Source: Pyrus communis (lineage: Eukaryota > Streptophyta > Magnoliopsida > Rosales > Rosaceae). Taken from it: a stretch of 64,000 bases of DNA. The position numbers and the translations under genes are program-made. The stretch covers positions 28,892,935 through 28,956,934 of the forward strand of contig NC_084806.1 of assembly GCF_963583255.1 (NCBI RefSeq). The letters are read 5' to 3'. Positions 61,003 through 64,000 of this stretch are shown piece by piece. The notes beneath the pieces are model-generated. The model made no database searches. It had not been told where the DNA came from and was given only the letters and a program-made list of their open reading frames with translations. How positions within the stretch are numbered: position 1 is the stretch's first letter; every line of letters starts with the position of its first letter.

Positions 61003-61520
61003 TGTTGATGCACAAAATCGGCGAGGACTTTGGTACAACAAAAAGTGTCAAGTTTGTGACCTTCGCTAGGTCGCTCTGGTCATCAATGTGGATAAGTATG
61101 TAAATGAATAGAGACAGGGAAGCAAACAACACAAGATGTACGTGGTTCACCCAGATTGGCTACGTCCACGGAGTAGAGGAGTTCTCATTAGTTGTGAAGG
61201 GTTTACACAAATACATAGGTTCAGCCTCTCTTTAAGTGAGTTCTAGTGAATAGTTTAGTATAAATGACATTAGGGATTATTGTGGGAGAATGATCCCCTT
61301 TTATAGAAGAGAGTTTCTAGCTTTGTTCTGACATTGACACGTGTCGTATTGTGATTGGCCTCTGATATCAACAAGTGTTGCGCTGTAATTGGCCTCCGAT
61401 ACTGACATGTGTCGTGTTGTGATTGGCCTCTTGGTTGGAGGAAAAGTCTTGTGGGTCCTTGATGGTATGCTGTTGACCGGTGCTTAGTAGTTTCGGGATT
61501 GGCCAAGTATGGTACAAACA
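61003..61520 (+). mobile_element. Solo LTR, 518 bp
   Basis: TGTTGATGCAC...GTACAAACA flanked by AGGTA (60998-61002 and 61521-61525). It interrupts a repeat that is continuous at 25320-25600. GTACGTGGTTCACCCAGATT and GGCTACGTCCACGGAGTAGA recall, from memory, a common apple/pear LTR family. Three imperfect units of about 40 bp (GACACGTGTCGTATTGTGAT type) occupy about 61335-61430. Confidence 0.8.
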
Positions 61521-61590
61521 AGGTACAACTTGAAAAATTGACGGTTCAAATTGTTAAAGTTCGATGTGGTGTGGGCCTCCCAACTAATCC

Positions 61591-61593
<3 letters not shown>

Positions 61594-61632
<39 letters not shown>

Positions 61633-61672
61633 ATTCCTTCCCTTAGATGCTTCATATATATATATATATTAT
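61594..61672. repeat. (TA)n microsatellites and a dispersed-repeat end
   Basis: (AT)n at 61594-61629, then AAGGATTCCTTCCCTTAG and a second short (TA)n at about 61653-61670. Confidence 0.8.
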
Positions 61673-61674
61673 AT

Positions 61675-62060
61675 TTTTTTTAGAAAACCTTGACAGTATG
61701 AGTAGAATTTTAATGATAACGAAAAAGAAGTTACACCTAGTTAGAGGGACATAAAACTTACCATTCTAGAAATAAGAACAATAAAGATACAAGGAAAAAG
61801 AGGGAGTATGAAACCTAACCCCTCTAAACCCAAACCTATAAAACAGATTAAGCAACATCACAAGGTTAAGAAAAAAAAAACAAGAAAATGAGTCAAACCT
61901 ATATGCAAATATGCAAATTAATTTGAGAAGTGGTAGACAGGAAAGCCAACATAGTCTGAAAACAATGCAACTCTACACCAATAATAATAATTAATAATTT
62001 TGCAAAGAAAGAGTTATGATGGTCAATCCCTTGGCAGAAACCACCAAAAATTTGACCATG
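61675..62060 (-). pseudogene. LINE 3'-end remnant, copy 2
   Basis: Parallels copy 1 at 59915-60640 (shared AAGAAGTTACACCTAGTTA / AAGAAATTACACCTAGTTAC, ATGAAACCTAACCCCTCTAA, GCCAACATAGTCTGAAAACA) but with an internal deletion of about 250 bp. Confidence 0.45.
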
Positions 62061-62089
62061 ATAATCCCTGGAAACTCCTCCACAAGCTA

Positions 62090-62113
62090 TACACACACAC
62101 ACACATATGTATG

Positions 62114-62153
<40 letters not shown>

Positions 62154-62166
62154 GCATACACACACA

Positions 62167-62222
<56 letters not shown>

Positions 62223-62225
62223 TAC
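62090..62225. repeat. (CA)n microsatellite
   Basis: Long interrupted (CA/AC)n tract with ATGTATGT and CCGCATA interruptions, ending in ATACATACATAAATACATAA. Confidence 0.95.
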
Positions 62226-62650
62226 ATAAATACATAAATACATATAGTTCCGTTTCTTTGAGAGATCCCTAAAATAATTTATTTGAGGGACATCTTGTGT
62301 TGTTCATTCATTAACATTTTTCAACAATTCAAACGGTCTATATTTTAGTACATCATCCATGTATATGTCATTCTTGTAAAAATTAGATAAATCTAAATCG
62401 ATTAGAACATCCAATTGCATACATTTTTTTCAAGGAAACGCTAATATCACTACCAATTAATCCAACAAACAATGGTTTCAGATTTTAATCATTTTTTGTG
62501 GAAATAATCTATGAGGGAAATATAAAAAATGAACAGTTGAATCGTTAAAATACAGTGCAGAGTCACGTTATAAATGATCAAACCCTCAACAGAAGGAAGG
62601 GACTATATGTGCTAACGCAAAGTTGGTTGTACATAAATAACATGCGACAC
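62226..62650. other. Intergenic DNA before the second copia element
   Basis: A diverged relative of the dispersed repeat (CAACAATTCAAACGGTCTATATTTTAG region) ends near GGAAGGGACTATATG (about 62598). No gene. Confidence 0.45.
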
Positions 62651-62858
62651 TGTTGAGAAGTCAATGATATCATTCCTGATATCTTGGCTTAGTTTTAGGA
62701 AACTATCTTGTAAATTGTTTGTAATTTATTTGTGATTATCTGTAAACCCTAGAATGTAGGATAGGTTACTTCTTCGGCAAGTACTCTCTTTGTATAAAGT
62801 CTCTTAGTATCAATTGAAGAAATTAATCTTCTGCAAAATATTCTTTGCACTTTTTACA
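62651..62858 (+). repeat. 5' LTR of the second copia element
   Basis: The start is taken at TGTTGAGAAG; the end is fixed by the abutting PBS. No second LTR is available in the window for comparison. Confidence 0.75.
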
Positions 62859-62870
62859 TGGTATCAGAGC
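62859..62870 (+). promoter_or_regulatory. Primer binding site, tRNA-iMet type
   Basis: TGGTATCAGAGC, perfect, directly after the LTR. Confidence 0.9.
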
Positions 62871-62932
62871 TAGGCTGAAAACCTAGTTCCTTCTGCTGCC
62901 TTTTGTTTCTCTGTTCTTTTCCGTCGTTTGCC

Positions 62933-64000
62933 ATGGCTACCGACGCTGTTTCTGGAAGCAATTCCGATGCAAAGGCTAATGTTTCCAACCCTTTTTTTAT
63001 TCATCATTCTGATCATCCAGCCATGATGCTGGTTTCAAAGCCCTTGAATGGGGATAATTATTCAACTTGGTCTCGTGCTATGAAGATCTCTTTGAGTGCC
63101 AAAACCAAACTTTGTTTTGTTGATGGCACTGTCCTTCAACCTTCTGTCAAGACCAAGCCGGACGATCACGCTTCATGGCAGAGATGCAACGACATGATTG
63201 TAGCATGGATTATTAATTCCATTGACTCGGATATTGCTGACAGTATCCTTTATATGACTGATGCTCATGCAATTTGGGAAGAATTATGTGAGCGCTATTG
63301 CCAAAGTAATGCTCCTCGAATTTTTCAACTACAACGAGACATTGCTTCACTTACATAAGATCAACTCTCTATTGCTGCATACTATACGAAGATGAAAAGT
63401 TTATGGGATGAGTTGTCGTCCTACAGTGACTCCATTTCTTGCACTTGTGGAGCACAGAATGAGAGGAACAAGTTGATGCAGTTTCTCATAGGACTTAACG
63501 ACTCCTATAGTGCTGTTCGAGGGCAGCTTCTGTTGATAAATCCTCTTCCAACTGTTCGTCAAGCCTATGCATCGATTTCCCAGGAAGAGAATCAAAGAAG
63601 CCTTGCTTCTTCCTGAGTTACTACAGGCACAGCAGCCATGGCTGTGCGTCACAGTGGTTCGAAATCTTCTAATCGCAAACCCTTGCATTGTACTCATTGT
63701 GATCAAGACTACCATACCATTGATACCTGCTATCAACTTCATGGGTATCCACTAGGACACCGTTTGCATAAGGTTAAGCCACAGAAAGGGAACCATCGTC
63801 CTAAGACGGAGCGGGGTTCTTCCTCGGCAAATCATGTCTTGGAAAATGCAGCCACCAAAGAGGAAATGCAGCCACCAACAGATTCTTCAAATCATGAATG
63901 GTCAGGGTAGTGATGAACAGCCACAGGCCAATGCCAATGCCGCCAAGACAGGTTTGTCGAATCCCTCTTTGCACCTCCATCGATGGATAATCAATAGTGG
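62933..64000 (+). pseudogene. gag and start of protease of the second copia element
   Basis: The ATG at 62933 (MATDAVSGSNSDAKANVS) fits better than the upstream ATG at 62903. The domain is copia-type gag: HHSDHPAMMLVSKPLNGDNY, STWSRAMKISLSAK, FVDGT and IWEELCERYCQSNAPRIFQL. A TAA (63356-63358), a TGA (63614-63616) and a TAG (63908-63910) interrupt it. The knuckle CTHCDQDYHTIDTC (C-X2-C-X4-H-X4-C) is present near 63690-63731. After a frameshift the window ends in NPSLHLHRWIINSG, the protease start, with Asn (AAT, 63993-63995) where the catalytic Asp is expected. Confidence 0.85.

Larger units (their letters stand above)
62651..64000 (+). mobile_element. Second Ty1/copia element, 5' part (continues beyond the window)
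   Basis: A 208-bp 5' LTR (62651-62858, TGTTGAGAAG...TTTTTACA) is followed directly by a perfect initiator-Met PBS (TGGTATCAGAGC, 62859-62870), a gag region and the start of protease at the window edge. Two stops and a frameshift in gag show it is defective. Confidence 0.88.

Noticed and set aside
62000..62272. ORFs of alternating His-Thr and Cys-Val
   Set aside because: Translations of the (CA)n microsatellite.

Overview
This is plant nuclear DNA. GT-AG introns, AT-rich intergenic DNA, nested LTR retrotransposons, MITEs and long microsatellites all point that way. The retroelement families and the gene set look most like a woody Rosaceae (apple or pear tribe), but that placement is from memory and untested. 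Only two host genes are supported. One is the 3' end of a CEP (C-terminally encoded peptide) hormone precursor at the left edge (3-212, +). The other is a complete seven-exon CYP707A gene, ABA 8'-hydroxylase (55318-57692, -). Almost everything else is transposable-element DNA.

Layout. 213-3119: non-coding, with an orphan snRNA-type promoter (about 2788-2831). 3120-25299: a Tat/Ogre-like Ty3/gypsy element with gag-pol on the minus strand and an antisense multi-exon gene of plant-mobile-domain (PMD) type on the plus strand. Its gag is split by a young 9.0-kb non-autonomous element (14762-23789; LTRs of 2511 and 2489 bp; TSD GTATT) with no gag or pol but an intact antisense coiled-coil ORF. 25300-32997: LINE/RNase H debris, LTR remnants and unassigned DNA. 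32998-38058: a nearly intact, young Ty1/copia element (TSD GAAGA) whose single frame carries two TAG codons. 38064-40783: a MITE-like repeat and an orphan CACTA end.

40784-52666: a non-autonomous hAT element (8-bp TSD TTGTCAAG) holding a fragment of a receptor-like kinase gene. It was later invaded by a Ty3/gypsy chromovirus (41330-51044; TSD TTTTA), whose 3' LTR was in turn invaded by a related solo LTR in reverse orientation (46924-49583). 53355-54170: two head-to-tail Harbinger-type MITEs sharing TTA target sites. 55.3-58.5 kb: CYP707A with its promoter. 58.5-62.6 kb: LINE debris, a solo LTR (61003-61520) and microsatellites. 62651-64000: the 5' end of a second, decayed Ty1/copia element that runs off the window.

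How it works together. The host genes are one peptide-hormone precursor and one ABA-catabolic enzyme, with no sign that they act together. The rest is a layered insertion history that can be ordered: Tat element, then 9-kb element; hAT element, then chromovirus, then solo LTR. Many breaks in the old elements are TAG codons where glutamine is expected, as C-to-T decay of methylated CAG would give.
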